Shown here piece by piece: positions 46,803 through 56,606 of a stretch of 64,000 nucleotides of DNA. Below the pieces are notes generated by a model. That model saw only the letters and a list, made by a program, of their open reading frames with translations, searched no databases and was not told where the DNA came from. A program made the translations under genes and the position numbers. Numbering within the stretch: the stretch's first letter is position 1; the number at the start of each line of letters is the position of its first letter. Origin of the DNA: Roseiarcus sp963726105 (GTDB taxonomy: Bacteria > Pseudomonadota > Alphaproteobacteria > Rhizobiales > Beijerinckiaceae); contig CAVSBJ010000026.1 of assembly GCA_963726105.1 (NCBI GenBank), forward strand, positions 372,001 through 436,000. Reading direction: 5' to 3'.

Positions 46803-47240
46803 CTATTCCGCTGGGGTGGCCGACGGAAGCAGGTCGGCGGGGATCGTGACGGGGTCTGTTTGCCGGCGGAACCGCCTCCAAGCCATGCGGATATCGCGGA
46901 ACAACCTCACCCAGCCATTCGGCTCGGCGAAGTGTGAAGCGAATTCCCGGTTAATTTCGAAAGGAACCCAGTACTCCTGCCTCCAGGTCTTGAACATCGA
47001 ATAGAGTTCGTCCGCCTGCTCGGATTTGACTGAGAGCGCCGCACAACCACAATGTGCGTCAATCGTCACGCGCCCCTTCCGGTCGAACTGAAAGCGATGC
47101 CGGCTCGGAACATGGTTGAGCCAGCCGTGAGCATATTCGAAATCGGAAGGCTGGAACCGAAGCGCTGAGATCATCGGCGCGACGTCCAGGGAGGCAGCAG
47201 AGCGCCCGGGGGCGATTGCGTATTCCACGTTTGGCATCAT
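46803..47240 (-). CDS. Hypothetical protein, 145 aa
   Basis: The start is the ATG at 47240 with AGGAG upstream (MMPNVEYAIAPGRSAASLDV). The middle has FEYAHGWLNHVPSRHRFQFD and VTIDAHCGCAALSVKSEQAD, the latter with a CGC cysteine pair. Aromatic-rich sequence follows (TWRQEYWVPFEINREF). There is no signal peptide or membrane segment. I do not recognise the family. Confidence 0.65.
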   Translation of the reverse strand: MMPNVEYAIAPGRSAASLDVAPMISALRFQPSDFEYAHGWLNHVPSRHRFQFDRKGRVTIDAHCGCAALSVKSEQADELYSMFKTWRQEYWVPFEINREFASHFAEPNGWVRLFRDIRMAWRRFRRQTDPVTIPADLLPSATPAE

Positions 47241-47574
47241 AGTCTCCTGACTAAGGAGCCCCGTAGCCCTCAACGTTTTCGGCGAGCCGCGCGTTGCCGC
47301 GCGGCGTGCCGGCATGAACGCATTTTTCTCTTGGACGCGAACCGCGATGCGCGATGCGAAGCACGGCAACGACGGCGCGCGCTGTTTACGCTGCGCTCAC
47401 ACTAACGCCGTTGCCCGTCGTCCCGCAATCGTTTCCTTGGTCCCGCCCACCTGTCTCGCCGATCACAAATTGGCGCGGCGATCTGGCGTGTCGGCGAGTT
47501 TTGCGGCCTTGCGATCGGCCCGACCTGATGGAAGCGGCCTGATCGTCCGCCATGCGCTTGAAATCCAAGATATA

Positions 47575-47590
47575 TCTGACTAAAGTCAGA
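47575..47590. promoter_or_regulatory. Palindromic operator just before the MarR-GNAT gene
   Basis: TCTGACT and AGTCAGA flank a central AA, a perfect 16-base palindrome ending two bases before the ATG at 47593. It replaces the usual ribosome-site position, so a bound repressor would block both transcription and translation. It is the likely autoregulation site. Confidence 0.75.
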
Positions 47591-47592
47591 GA

Positions 47593-48474
47593 ATGGACGA
47601 AAGCCAGCTGCAAGGCGTTCGACGCTTCAATCGGCTTGTGACTCAGCGTGTCGGCGCGCTCGAACTCGATTACCTGCGACGGGGCCGCCCGGTCGCTGAG
47701 GCGCGGCTTATTTTCGAAATCAGCGCTGATGGCGCCGACGTCCGGGCGCTCCGCGGCAAGCTTGGGCTTGATTCGGGCTATCTCAGCCGGCTGCTGCAAT
47801 CCCTGACGACGCAGGGGTTGATTGCTGTGACGAAGGGGGACGGCGACGGTCGCCGCCGTCGCGTGAGCCTGACCCGCAAAGGGAGCGCCGAACGGGCGGC
47901 CTATGACAGGCTCTCGGACAATCTCGCGGAATCGATGCTGGACCATCTCGACGCCTCCGAGCAAACTCGCTTGCTGGCGGCGATGGGCGAGGTTGAGCGG
48001 CTGATCCGGGCCGCCTCGGTCAGGGTCGCTGCCGAACCGCCGGACGGCGCCGACGCGCGCGTCTGCCTCGCCGCGTACTTCCGCGAACTTGCGGCGCGGT
48101 TCGAGAGCGGTTTTGACGCCGGCGCAGATGACTCCGCGCGCGTCGAGGACATGACGCCTCCCTCCGGTCTTTTTATGATCGCGCGGCTCGATGGCGAGGC
48201 TGTCGGGTGCGGCGGGTTCAAACGCGTGGACAAAGCGACGGGAGAAATCAAGCGGGTCTGGACCGCGCCATCCGCACGAGGCATGGGCGTCGCACGCCGG
48301 ATGTTGCGGGCGCTCGAAACTGCGGCCAGGGAAATAGGGCTGAAAACGCTGCGGCTGGACACCAACCGGGCGCTCACCGAAGCCCACGCGCTTTACCGGC
48401 GCGAAGGTTACCGGGAAGTCTCTCGATTCAATGACAATCCCTACGCCCATCACTGGTTCGAGAAGCGGCTTTAA
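47593..48474 (+). CDS. MarR-family HTH fused to GNAT acetyltransferase
   Basis: A 293-residue protein. Residues about 1-145 are a MarR winged helix (VRALRGKLGLDSGYLSRLLQ, GLIAVTKGDGDGRRRRVSLT). Residues about 150-290 are a GNAT domain, with the acetyl-CoA-binding loop SARGMGVARRMLRALE and LRLDTNRALTEAHALYRREG. The ATG lacks a clear ribosome site; the palindrome occupies it. Such fusions are presumed to be autoregulated acetyltransferases of unknown substrate. Confidence 0.9.
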   Translation: MDESQLQGVRRFNRLVTQRVGALELDYLRRGRPVAEARLIFEISADGADVRALRGKLGLDSGYLSRLLQSLTTQGLIAVTKGDGDGRRRRVSLTRKGSAERAAYDRLSDNLAESMLDHLDASEQTRLLAAMGEVERLIRAASVRVAAEPPDGADARVCLAAYFRELAARFESGFDAGADDSARVEDMTPPSGLFMIARLDGEAVGCGGFKRVDKATGEIKRVWTAPSARGMGVARRMLRALETAAREIGLKTLRLDTNRALTEAHALYRREGYREVSRFNDNPYAHHWFEKRL

Positions 48475-48500
48475 GCTTTCGGCCGCCTGCTTCCAGGAGC

Positions 48501-50555
48501 CTACAGGGTGTGGCTCTTCGCCGCGCGTTCGTACTTGCGGGCGGCGGCGGTCACCGCGATCGCTGCGGCGGCAAGCGGTCCGTCCGGGGAGGCGCCGCCA
48601 CTCTTGGCCGCGTCGGACGAGCCGGCAAGGAGCGCCTGAAGCCAGTTGCTGATCGCGAGATCAGGCAACGGAGCGCCGGTCTGCGTCGCGAGGCGAGCGG
48701 CCGAAAGCTGGGCCACAAGGCTGTAAGCCCGTATGAGAAGCTCCGCCATCTCATCGAGACCCTTGCGCGCCGTCATGGGCTCGATGGCCATCCGGCCCGC
48801 GGAATCAGAGAGCGCGGCCATAGCCTCGAGCACGTTTTTTCGCGCCAACCGATAGTCATGTTCATTAACGTCGTTCCTCAGTGCGGCGAGAGCGAAGGCG
48901 GCAAGCTGGGCCTGAAGGCGGTTCGCCAATTGCGGCGCCTCGAGAAACTCCCAGCGCGGCCAGAAATAATTGAAGAGATGCGCGATCGCCGCGCCAATCA
49001 GCGTATCGGCCAGCCGCACCAGGATGGGCGCCGAGACCGACGGCTGGACCAGATGCAACGACACCAGCGCCATCACCGAAGCTCCGGTGGAGGAAATCCG
49101 GTAGTTGAGCCGGGCGAAACTATGCACGACGGCGACCGCGAAACCTTGAACGGCGACCAGCGCGCCAGCCGGCAAATAGGCGACGGAGCCCGCCGCCAAC
49201 ACGCACCCGACGAGCGTGCCGATGACTCGGTCGTCGCGCCGCTGACGCGTCATTCCATATCCCGCGCGGATCACGACTGCGATTGTGAGGAGAACCCAGT
49301 TGCCATGCCGCTCGTCGCCAAGCGATTGCGCCACTACCGCGCCCGCCATCATCGCCAGCGACAGACGAGTCGCAAATCGCAACACCGGCGAATCGGGTTT
49401 GAGATGCGGAGCGAGCGCGCTCGGTCCGTAGTTCCGCTTCGGGATGAATGCGGCAAGATCAACGTCGCCGATCGCAGCCTTCGCCGTCACGTCGTTTGAC
49501 AGCGACCGTTCGAGGCGCCGGATGTGACCGAGCGATCGAACGAGCCGCCACGTCGCGGCGTCGAGCGCTTCGCGCGCTTTTGCATCCATCGCATTCGCTT
49601 CGAGTCGCGCGGATTGGTTCCTGAGCGCGTCGATTGCAAGCTGATGGTCCGGCGGCAGCGTGGGGCGGCCGGTGGTCAGGAGCTCAATGCTCAAATGCTG
49701 GAGATCATGCGCCCCGATCCGCAATGCGTCGCCGATCCGCGCCAGCACCGGCGCCGCTCCAGGCGTCTTTCGGACAAGTTCGACATCGCATTGCGCGGCG
49801 ACGAGAGCGTCGAGCGCGTCAAGCAAGATGCCGATCGAGGCCGCGAGCCGCATCCGCTCTCCCGCTCGGCCGGACCGCTCGAGCAAAAGCGAGCGCGCCG
49901 ATTGCAACTGCTCGGACAGCGCCGACTGCTGGCGGATCGTCGCGCCGTAGGCCGCCGCCAAATCCTGGTCGGGATCGAAAATGCCGGCGACCGCGCGCAA
50001 ATAGATCGAGAACTCGCGGATCGTTTCGCTTGCAACCATACGGCGGGCGCTGGCGTCGGTGAAAACGGTCGCCAGGAGCGCAATGACGATATAGGCGACG
50101 CCGCCGCCCGCGAGCAGCAACTCGGTCCGAACCGCGGCTGGAAAAGATTCGCGAGGGAACCCCAGAATGAAGACCATCGGGATGACCACCTGCATCCCGA
50201 CGGCAACCGCCCATCGGCCGAGCCCGGTGACGAGACCGCCGACGAAGCTGATGATTCCGATCATGATGAGCGTGGCAAGCGGCCACGGCAGCGCGAGCTG
50301 GATTGCGATTGTCGAGAGCATCGCCAGCGCGAAGCCGAAGGCGAGCGTCCGCGCTTTCTCGCGCCAGGGCGCGGGCAGATCGGAAATGCTGGCTGATATG
50401 GCGCCAAGCGTCGCCGGCTGGCCCGCCGTGAAGCCGAAAATCTTTGCGGCGACGAGCGCGACCACGACCACGCCGGCGCCGACGCTCACGCCGTTGATGA
50501 TGTGCTGGCCGACAAAAAGCCGCGTGAGATTTTGAGGGCGCGGCCAGCGCGGCAT
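48501..50555 (-). CDS. FUSC-family membrane protein
   Basis: A 684-residue protein. An N-terminal bundle of about six membrane helices (residues about 15-165) is followed by a long soluble helical region and a second bundle from about 390 to 510 (LRFATRLSLAMMAGAVVAQS, GNWVLLTIAVVIRAGYGMTR). This two-block layout is that of YccS/FUSC proteins (fusaric-acid-resistance type), inner-membrane transporters of aromatic acids or of unknown substrates. It lies 18 bases upstream of fdsD on the opposite gene series but the same strand. Confidence 0.85.
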   Translation of the reverse strand: MPRWPRPQNLTRLFVGQHIINGVSVGAGVVVVALVAAKIFGFTAGQPATLGAISASISDLPAPWREKARTLAFGFALAMLSTIAIQLALPWPLATLIMIGIISFVGGLVTGLGRWAVAVGMQVVIPMVFILGFPRESFPAAVRTELLLAGGGVAYIVIALLATVFTDASARRMVASETIREFSIYLRAVAGIFDPDQDLAAAYGATIRQQSALSEQLQSARSLLLERSGRAGERMRLAASIGILLDALDALVAAQCDVELVRKTPGAAPVLARIGDALRIGAHDLQHLSIELLTTGRPTLPPDHQLAIDALRNQSARLEANAMDAKAREALDAATWRLVRSLGHIRRLERSLSNDVTAKAAIGDVDLAAFIPKRNYGPSALAPHLKPDSPVLRFATRLSLAMMAGAVVAQSLGDERHGNWVLLTIAVVIRAGYGMTRQRRDDRVIGTLVGCVLAAGSVAYLPAGALVAVQGFAVAVVHSFARLNYRISSTGASVMALVSLHLVQPSVSAPILVRLADTLIGAAIAHLFNYFWPRWEFLEAPQLANRLQAQLAAFALAALRNDVNEHDYRLARKNVLEAMAALSDSAGRMAIEPMTARKGLDEMAELLIRAYSLVAQLSAARLATQTGAPLPDLAISNWLQALLAGSSDAAKSGGASPDGPLAAAAIAVTAAARKYERAAKSHTL

Positions 50556-50572
50556 GAGGGCCCGGCAGAGTT

Positions 50573-50806
50573 CTAAGCGGCCAACTCGCTCTGTTTCAGT
50601 GAATCGACCGCGCGCGCCGCGATCGCATTCAGGCCGGAATGGCCCTCATCGGCGAACGCTATGATCTCGCGGATCATCTTTGGTGTCCAGTATAGGCGCA
50701 GGTGCGAGGCGGCGCCCTTGGTCGCCTCCTGCTCGGGCATGGAGGCGTAGAAATCGCCAATCTGATTGGCCATGCGCACAAGTCTGTCGAGCTTGCCGGT
50801 CGTCAA
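50573..50806 (-). CDS. fdsD: Formate dehydrogenase delta subunit
   Basis: 77 residues from TTG 50806, which overlaps the fdhD stop (TTGA) and has GGAGG upstream. The sequence KLDRLVRMANQIGDFYASMP with HLRLYWTPKMIREIIAF matches FdsD, a small helical subunit needed for a stable soluble NAD-dependent formate dehydrogenase. It is the last gene of the operon. Confidence 0.85.
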   Translation of the reverse strand: MTTGKLDRLVRMANQIGDFYASMPEQEATKGAASHLRLYWTPKMIREIIAFADEGHSGLNAIAARAVDSLKQSELAA

Positions 50807-51636
50807 GCCGCCAATCCTCCGGTTGACTCGTCCTTGTCCTCGTCGAAGCATAAAGCCTGATCGCGACGCGCGACAGCAATCACGCGAACGCCAAACCGTC
50901 GTGCGCGCTCCAGCGCAAGCGACGTCGGCGCCGACACCGAGACCAATGTGCCAGCGCCAAAAATCGCCGCCTTGGCCACCATTTCGAACGAGCAGCGGCT
51001 GGTGATGATAAAGAAGCCGCTGTCCGGCGCGACGCCAGCGCGGGCAAGCGCGCCGATCGTCTTGTCGAGCGCGTTGTGTCGTCCGACATCCTCGCGAACC
51101 AGGACGATTGCCCCATCCCGTCCGCACCAGGCCGCGGCGTGGACAGCGCGCGTCGCCTGATTGAGGGGCTGCCGCGCCTCGAGCTCGCTTAAGGCCGCGC
51201 GGATCGCCTCAGGCGCAATCGGGGCCTGCGGATGCAACGGCGGGCGGGGCGAGGGCATCTGGGAAAAGTCCTCGATGCCGCACAGGCCGCAGCCGGTGCG
51301 CCCGCTCATCGCCCGGCCGCGCGCGAGATGCGCCTGCAATCGCTCGCCGGAAATCGCGATCTTGAGCTTCCAGCCGTCTTCCACCTGTTCGACCTCGACG
51401 CCGCGGATATCGGCGATGCTGGTCGCGATCTGCTCGGTCAGGGCAAAGCCGGCGGCGAAGTCTTCGAGATCATTCGGGGTCGCCATCATGACGGCGAAGG
51501 GCGCGCCGCCTATGACGATCTGGACCGGCGCTTCGACGGCGACCGCTCGACCGAACTCTGGCCCGCTCGCGCCCGAATCGTAGGAAAAGGCCCGGACTGG
51601 AACGTCGATCGAGCCCGGGCCCTCACTCGGCCGCAT
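50803..51636 (-). CDS. fdhD: Sulfur carrier for formate dehydrogenase activation
   Basis: A 277-residue protein. It has LTEQIATSIADIRGVEVEQV, the CxxC sulfur-carrying motif in GRTGCGLCGIEDFS and the VREDVGRHNALDKTIG block. FdhD moves sulfur from IscS to the molybdenum cofactor, an essential activation step. Its ATG overlaps fdsA by 14 bases. Confidence 0.95.
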   Translation of the reverse strand: MRPSEGPGSIDVPVRAFSYDSGASGPEFGRAVAVEAPVQIVIGGAPFAVMMATPNDLEDFAAGFALTEQIATSIADIRGVEVEQVEDGWKLKIAISGERLQAHLARGRAMSGRTGCGLCGIEDFSQMPSPRPPLHPQAPIAPEAIRAALSELEARQPLNQATRAVHAAAWCGRDGAIVLVREDVGRHNALDKTIGALARAGVAPDSGFFIITSRCSFEMVAKAAIFGAGTLVSVSAPTSLALERARRFGVRVIAVARRDQALCFDEDKDESTGGLAA

Positions 51637-54469
51637 CGGCCAGGGCTTTCCCGGTCCGGCGCAAGGAGACGCCCTCTTCGCGATCGCGCACCTGCCAGTC
51701 GGAGAAATGATTGGTCCGCCGCACTTGCACCGCCGTCACCTTATATTCCGGGCAGTTGGTCGCCCAGTCCGAGTAGTCGGTGGTGACGACATTCGCGCCG
51801 GTCTCCGCATGGTGGAAGGTGGTGTACACGACGCCCGGCTGCACGCGCTCGGTTATCTTCGCATGCAGCGAGATCTCGCCGGTGCGGCTCTTCAGCGCCA
51901 CGAGATCGCCGTCGCGCACGCCGCGCTGCTCGGCGTCGAAGGGATGAATCTCGAGCACGTCCTCGCTATGCCAGGCGGCGCTTGCGGTGCGTCGCGTCTG
52001 GGCGCCAACGTTATATTGCGACAAGATGCGGCCCGTCGTCAGCAGAAGCGGGAAGCGCGGTCCAACGCGCTCCTCTGTCGCGACAAATTCGGTCAACATG
52101 AACTGGCCCTTGCCGCGCACGAAGCGGTCGACGTGCATCACCGGCGTGCCCGTTGGCGCGGCGTCGTTGCATGGCCACTGGATCGACCCAAGTTCGTCAA
52201 GCCTTGCATAGGAGACGCCCTGGAAGGTTGGCGTCGTGGCGGCGACCTCATCCATGATCTCGCTCGGATGGGTGTAGCTCATGGGCACGCCGATGGCGTT
52301 GGCGAGCGCCATCGTCGTTTCCCAATCGGCCATTCCAGCGAGGGGAGGAATCGCCTTGCGCACGCGATTGATGCGGCGCTCGGCATTCGTGAACGTACCA
52401 TCCTTCTCGAGGAACGAGGCGCCGGGCAGGAACACATGCGCATAGCGCGCTGTCTCGTTGAGGAAGAGATCCTGGACGACGACACATTCCATCGCCCTGA
52501 GGCCCGAAGTGATGTGCTTGGTGTCCGGGTCGGATTGCGCGATGTCCTCGCCCTGCACGTAGAGCCACTTGAATGAGCCGTCGATCGCCTCGTCGATCAT
52601 GTTGGGAATGCGCAAGCCCGGCTCGTTGCTGAGCGGCACGCCCCACAGGCGTTCGAACGTCTCGCGCACGGCGTCGGTGGACACGTGGCGATAGCCTGAA
52701 AACTCATGCGGGAACGAGCCCATGTCGCAGGAGCCTTGCACGTTGTTCTGACCGCGCAGCGGGTTCACGCCAACGCCTTCGCGGCCGATGTTTCCAGTCG
52801 CCATAGCGAGGTTGGCGATCGCCATGACCGAGGTCGAACCCTGGCTGTGCTCGGTGACGCCAAGCCCGTAATAGATCGCGCCATTGCCGCCGGTGGCAAA
52901 AAGACGCGCGGCCGCGCGCAATTCCTGCGGGTCGACGCCGCTCGCCTCCGCCGAGGCCTCGGGCGAATGACGCGGATCAGCGACAAAACGCGCCCAGGAC
53001 TCGAAATTCGCGAAATCGCAACGATCGCGGACGAACGCCTCGTTCACGAGGCCCTCGGTGACGATGACATGGGCCAAGGCATTGAGGACGGCGACATTGG
53101 TTCCGGGCTTCAACGCGAGATGGTAGTCCGCTTTGATGTGCGTGCTCTTGACGAGATCGATGCGGCGGGGATCGATGATGATGAGACGCGCGCCGGCGCG
53201 CAGGCGCTTCTTCATGCGGGAGCCGAAAACCGGATGAGCGTCAGTCGGATTGGCGCCGATGACGACCACGACATCCGTTTTGTCTACGGACTTGAAATCC
53301 TGCGTGCCGGCCGAGGTGCCGAAGGTCTTCGACAGGCCGAAGCCAGTCGGTGAATGGCAAACGCGCGCGCAGGTGTCGATGTTGTTGTTGCCGAACCCGG
53401 CGCGAACCATCTTCTGAACCAGGAACACTTCCTCGTTGGTGCAGCGGGAAGAACTGATCGCGCCGACCGAGTCGCGTCCGTACTTTCCCTGGATGCGCCG
53501 GAATTCGTTCGCCGCATAAGCGATCGCGTCGTCCCAGGAGACTTCGCGCCACGGATCCTCGATCCGCTCGCGGATCATGGGCTTCAGAACACGATCCTTG
53601 TGGGTCGCGTAGCCATAGGCGAACCGGCCCTTGACGCACGAATGCCCCTCGTTGGCCTTGCCGGCCTTGTAGGGGACCATGCGCAGGACTTCGTCGCCCT
53701 TGAGCTCGGCCTTGAAGGAGCAGCCGACGCCGCAATAGGCGCAGGTCGTGACGACCGTGCGCTCCGGCGTCCCCTTGTCGATGACCAGCTTTTCGTTGAG
53801 CGTCGCGGTCGGGCACGCCTGCACGCAGGCGCCGCAGGACACGCATTCAGACGACAGGAAATCGACCCCACCCGTTCCGACCTTCGAGTCAAATCCGCGG
53901 CCGAGAATGGTCAGCGCGAACGTGCCCTGCACTTCCTCGCAGGCGCGCACGCAGCGCGAGCAGACGATGCATTTCGAGGATTCAAAGGTGAAATAGGGAT
54001 TGGACGCGTCGGTCGGCGCCTCCAGATGGTTCGCGCCGGCGTAACCGTAGCGGACGTCGCGCAGGCCGACATTCCCGGCCTGGGCCTGCAATTCGCAGTC
54101 GTTATTGGCGCTGCAGGTGAGGCAGTCCAGCGGATGGTCGGAAATGTAGAGCTCCATGACGCCCCGGCGCAGGCGCTCCAGGCGCGGCGTCTTGGTGCGG
54201 ACAATCATCCCCGCTTCCGCGGGCGTCGTGCAGGAGGCGGGCGTGCCCTTGCGGCCTTCGATTTCGATCAGGCAGAGACGGCAGGAGCCAAAGGCCTCGA
54301 CACCGTCCGTCGCGCAGAGTTTGGGGATCGGATTGTCGATCAGAGCGGCGGCGGCCATCACGGACGTTCCCCGAGGGACGCTCACCTGGCGCCCGTCGAT
54401 GGTCAGCATGACCGTCGCCTCGCCAGTGCGAATGGGCGTGCCCGTGTCGAGTTCTTGCAACAGCGCCAT
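51623..54469 (-). CDS. fdsA: NAD-dependent formate dehydrogenase alpha subunit (molybdopterin)
   Basis: A 948-residue protein from the ATG at 54469. In order: a 2Fe-2S ferredoxin domain (FGSCRLCLIEIEG); a His/Cys 4Fe-4S segment (DHPLDCLTCSANNDCELQ); two 4Fe-4S sites (CIVCSRCVRACEEVQG, CVSCGACVQACPTATL); then the Mo domain with CAYCGVGCSFKAEL, the probable Mo-ligand Cys in NIDTCARVCHSPTGFG and the C-terminal cofactor domain. It oxidises formate to CO2 in the cytoplasm, passing electrons to FdsB. Confidence 0.95.
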   Translation of the reverse strand: MALLQELDTGTPIRTGEATVMLTIDGRQVSVPRGTSVMAAAALIDNPIPKLCATDGVEAFGSCRLCLIEIEGRKGTPASCTTPAEAGMIVRTKTPRLERLRRGVMELYISDHPLDCLTCSANNDCELQAQAGNVGLRDVRYGYAGANHLEAPTDASNPYFTFESSKCIVCSRCVRACEEVQGTFALTILGRGFDSKVGTGGVDFLSSECVSCGACVQACPTATLNEKLVIDKGTPERTVVTTCAYCGVGCSFKAELKGDEVLRMVPYKAGKANEGHSCVKGRFAYGYATHKDRVLKPMIRERIEDPWREVSWDDAIAYAANEFRRIQGKYGRDSVGAISSSRCTNEEVFLVQKMVRAGFGNNNIDTCARVCHSPTGFGLSKTFGTSAGTQDFKSVDKTDVVVVIGANPTDAHPVFGSRMKKRLRAGARLIIIDPRRIDLVKSTHIKADYHLALKPGTNVAVLNALAHVIVTEGLVNEAFVRDRCDFANFESWARFVADPRHSPEASAEASGVDPQELRAAARLFATGGNGAIYYGLGVTEHSQGSTSVMAIANLAMATGNIGREGVGVNPLRGQNNVQGSCDMGSFPHEFSGYRHVSTDAVRETFERLWGVPLSNEPGLRIPNMIDEAIDGSFKWLYVQGEDIAQSDPDTKHITSGLRAMECVVVQDLFLNETARYAHVFLPGASFLEKDGTFTNAERRINRVRKAIPPLAGMADWETTMALANAIGVPMSYTHPSEIMDEVAATTPTFQGVSYARLDELGSIQWPCNDAAPTGTPVMHVDRFVRGKGQFMLTEFVATEERVGPRFPLLLTTGRILSQYNVGAQTRRTASAAWHSEDVLEIHPFDAEQRGVRDGDLVALKSRTGEISLHAKITERVQPGVVYTTFHHAETGANVVTTDYSDWATNCPEYKVTAVQVRRTNHFSDWQVRDREEGVSLRRTGKALADAAE

Positions 54470-54479
54470 GGGCGGTCTC

Positions 54480-56037
54480 CTATTCCGCCGCGACGCGCAC
54501 GGGCGCCTTGGCGAAATCCTCATTGAAATGATTGAGCGCACTCAGCACCGGCATGGGCGCGAGGCCGCCGAGAGCGCAGAGGGAGCCGTCGGTCATCACC
54601 TCGCAAAGATCGCGCAACAGTTGGACGTTCTTTGGGCGGTCCTGGCCGGCTATGATCTTGTCGACGGTCTCGACCCCGCGGGTCGAACCGATCCGGCAGG
54701 GCGTGCACTTGCCGCAGCTCTCCTTGGCGCAAAATTCCATCGCAAAGCGGGCCTGGCGCGCCATGTCGACGCTGTCGTCGAAGACGACAATTCCGCCGTG
54801 GCCCAGCATACCGCCGGCGGCAGCCATCGAACTCGTAGTCGAGCGGCGTATCAAGGAGCGATTCCGGAAGATAAGCGCCGAGGGGGCCGCCAACCTGAAT
54901 CGCGCGGATCGGCCGGCCGGTACGTGTGCCGCCGCCGAAACCTTCGACGAGTTCGCGCAACGTTGCGCCAAACGCTAGCTCCACGAGTCCGCCGTGGCGA
55001 ATGTTGCCGGCCAGTTGGAACGGCTGCGATCCAAGTGACCGTCCGACACCATAGGCAGCGTAGGCCTTCGCGCCGTGCTCGAGGATCCAGGGCGTCGATG
55101 CGAAGCTCAGCACATTGTTGATGATTGTCGGCTTGCCAAACAAGCCGACAATCGCCGGCAAGGGAGGCTTGACGCGGATCTGCCCGCGCTTCCCCTCAAG
55201 GCTCTCCAGAAGCGACGTCTCTTCGCCGCAGATGTACGCGCCAGCGCCGAGTCGCGCCTCAAGATCGAACGCTTTGCCTGATCCGAGCACGCTGGGGCCG
55301 AGAACGCCTCCCGCCCGCGCCCGTTCGATCGCCCGCTGAAAGGTCGCGAACGCGTGCGGGTATTCGGAGCGGATATAGACATAGCCTTTGGTCGCGCCGA
55401 CCGAGACGCCCGCGATGGTCATGCCTTCGATCAGAAGAAAGGGGTCGCCTTCCATCAGCATCCGGTCGGCGAACGTGCCGCTGTCGCCCTCGTCGGCGTT
55501 GCAGACGACGTACTTTTGATCGGCCTCGACTCCTGCGGTCGTGCGCCACTTGATGCCGGTCGGAAAGCCTGCTCCGCCGCGACCGCGCAGGCCTGAGGCC
55601 AAGACCTCCTCGATCGTCGCCTTCGAGCCAGACGCCAACGCGCGCTCCAACCCAAGAAGTCCGCCATGGCGGCGATAATCCTCGAGCGAGAGGGGGTCGG
55701 TCAGGCCACAACGGGCGAAGATCAGCCGCTGCTGCCTTGCGAGATAGGGGATCTCGTCAAGGCGGCCTTGAGCCTTGGGGTGCGGAGCGCCGTTCAGAAA
55801 GCCAGCCTCAAACAGTTGAGCGGTCTCGCCTGGCGCAACGGGCCCGTAACCGACGCGGCCGGCAGCCGTTTCCACTTCGACAAGCGGTTCAAGCCAGAAG
55901 AGTCCGCGGGATCCGGTTCGAACAAGCTCGATCCCGAGGCCGCGACGACGCGCCTCGTCTCGAATCGCGTCAGCGACAAGCTCTGCGCCGACGGATAGAG
56001 CCGAAGAATCCGCGGGGACGAAAACCCGGACGGTCAT
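54480..56037 (-). pseudogene. fdsB: NAD-dependent formate dehydrogenase beta subunit, frameshifted
   Basis: The start is the ATG at 56037. The N-terminal thioredoxin-like part and NuoF-like core show GLRGRGGAGFPTGIKWRTTA (NAD/FMN), NADEGDSGTFADRMLME and GAYICGEETSLLESLEG. The frame breaks near 54830 after TPLDYE. Skipping one base restores SMAAAGGMLGHGGIVVFDDS and the 4Fe-4S motif ESCGKCTPCRIG to the stop at 54480. The joined protein of about 518 residues carries FMN and an Fe-S cluster and reduces NAD. The indel may be a sequence error. Confidence 0.9.
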
Positions 56038-56567
56038 TGCACTTTGCCTTGCGCTGCGGCGACGATCGAGTCGATCCGATCGTGGTCCAGGCGGCCGACC
56101 GGCGCCCCGTCAAGCAAGGCGGCGGGGGAAAGGGCGCAATTGCCAAGGCAGTAAACTGTTTCGACGTGGAGGCCGGAATGGTCGTCCGCGTCGTCAACTT
56201 TGACCCCATGACGGAGTTGAAGGTGCGAAACGAGATCTTCGCAGCCCATGGACTGACAGGATTCGGCTCGGCAGAGCTTCAACACCGGGCCGTCAACCGG
56301 CGAGCGGCGGAAGTCGTGGTAAAAGCTGATCACGCCGAGCGTTTCGGCCTTCGAGATGTTGAGGGCCTCGGCGATCAGCGGGATCGTCGCGTCATCGATG
56401 TAGCCGAATTGCTCCTGCAGATCGTGCAGGATTGGCAGCGTGGCGCCCAACTCGTCGCGCTTTCGGTCAATCAGCGTTCGCGCCAAGTCGAGATCAAAGG
56501 CCGTTCGGCCAGACACAACATCCTCCCGGATCACCTTACAAATGCGCTCGGGGGCGCTTAGGTTCAA
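56034..56567 (-). CDS. fdsG: NAD-dependent formate dehydrogenase gamma subunit
   Basis: A 177-residue NuoE-like protein starting at TTG 56567 with AAAGG about 7 bases upstream. It has ATLPILHDLQEQFGYIDDAT, the 2Fe-2S ligands in LCRAESCQSMGCEDL and ETVYCLGNCALSPA. It transfers electrons between FdsB and FdsA. The TTG lies inside a perfect palindrome (56560-56576), which suggests control at the start codon. It overlaps fdsB by ATGA. Confidence 0.9.
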   Translation of the reverse strand: MNLSAPERICKVIREDVVSGRTAFDLDLARTLIDRKRDELGATLPILHDLQEQFGYIDDATIPLIAEALNISKAETLGVISFYHDFRRSPVDGPVLKLCRAESCQSMGCEDLVSHLQLRHGVKVDDADDHSGLHVETVYCLGNCALSPAALLDGAPVGRLDHDRIDSIVAAAQGKVQ

Positions 56568-56576
56568 ATTGAACCT
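56560..56576. promoter_or_regulatory. Palindrome over the fdsG start codon
   Basis: AGGTTCAA and TTGAACCT are perfect 8-bp arms around a single A. The TTG start of fdsG lies within the palindrome. It could be an operator or a short hairpin affecting translation. Confidence 0.6.
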
Positions 56577-56585
56577 TTGGAATGG

Positions 56586-56606
56586 ACGATAGGGAATTCC
56601 TATCGT
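56586..56606. promoter_or_regulatory. LysR-type ATAG-N7-CTAT dyad before fdsG
   Basis: 8-bp arms ACGATAGG and CCTATCGT are separated by five bases and contain ATAG-N7-CTAT at 56589-56603. The same dyad, with the same right half TTCCTATCG, occurs upstream of the LysR gene at 57590-57604. It overlaps the lysR stop and lies 19 bases before fdsG. Confidence 0.75.
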
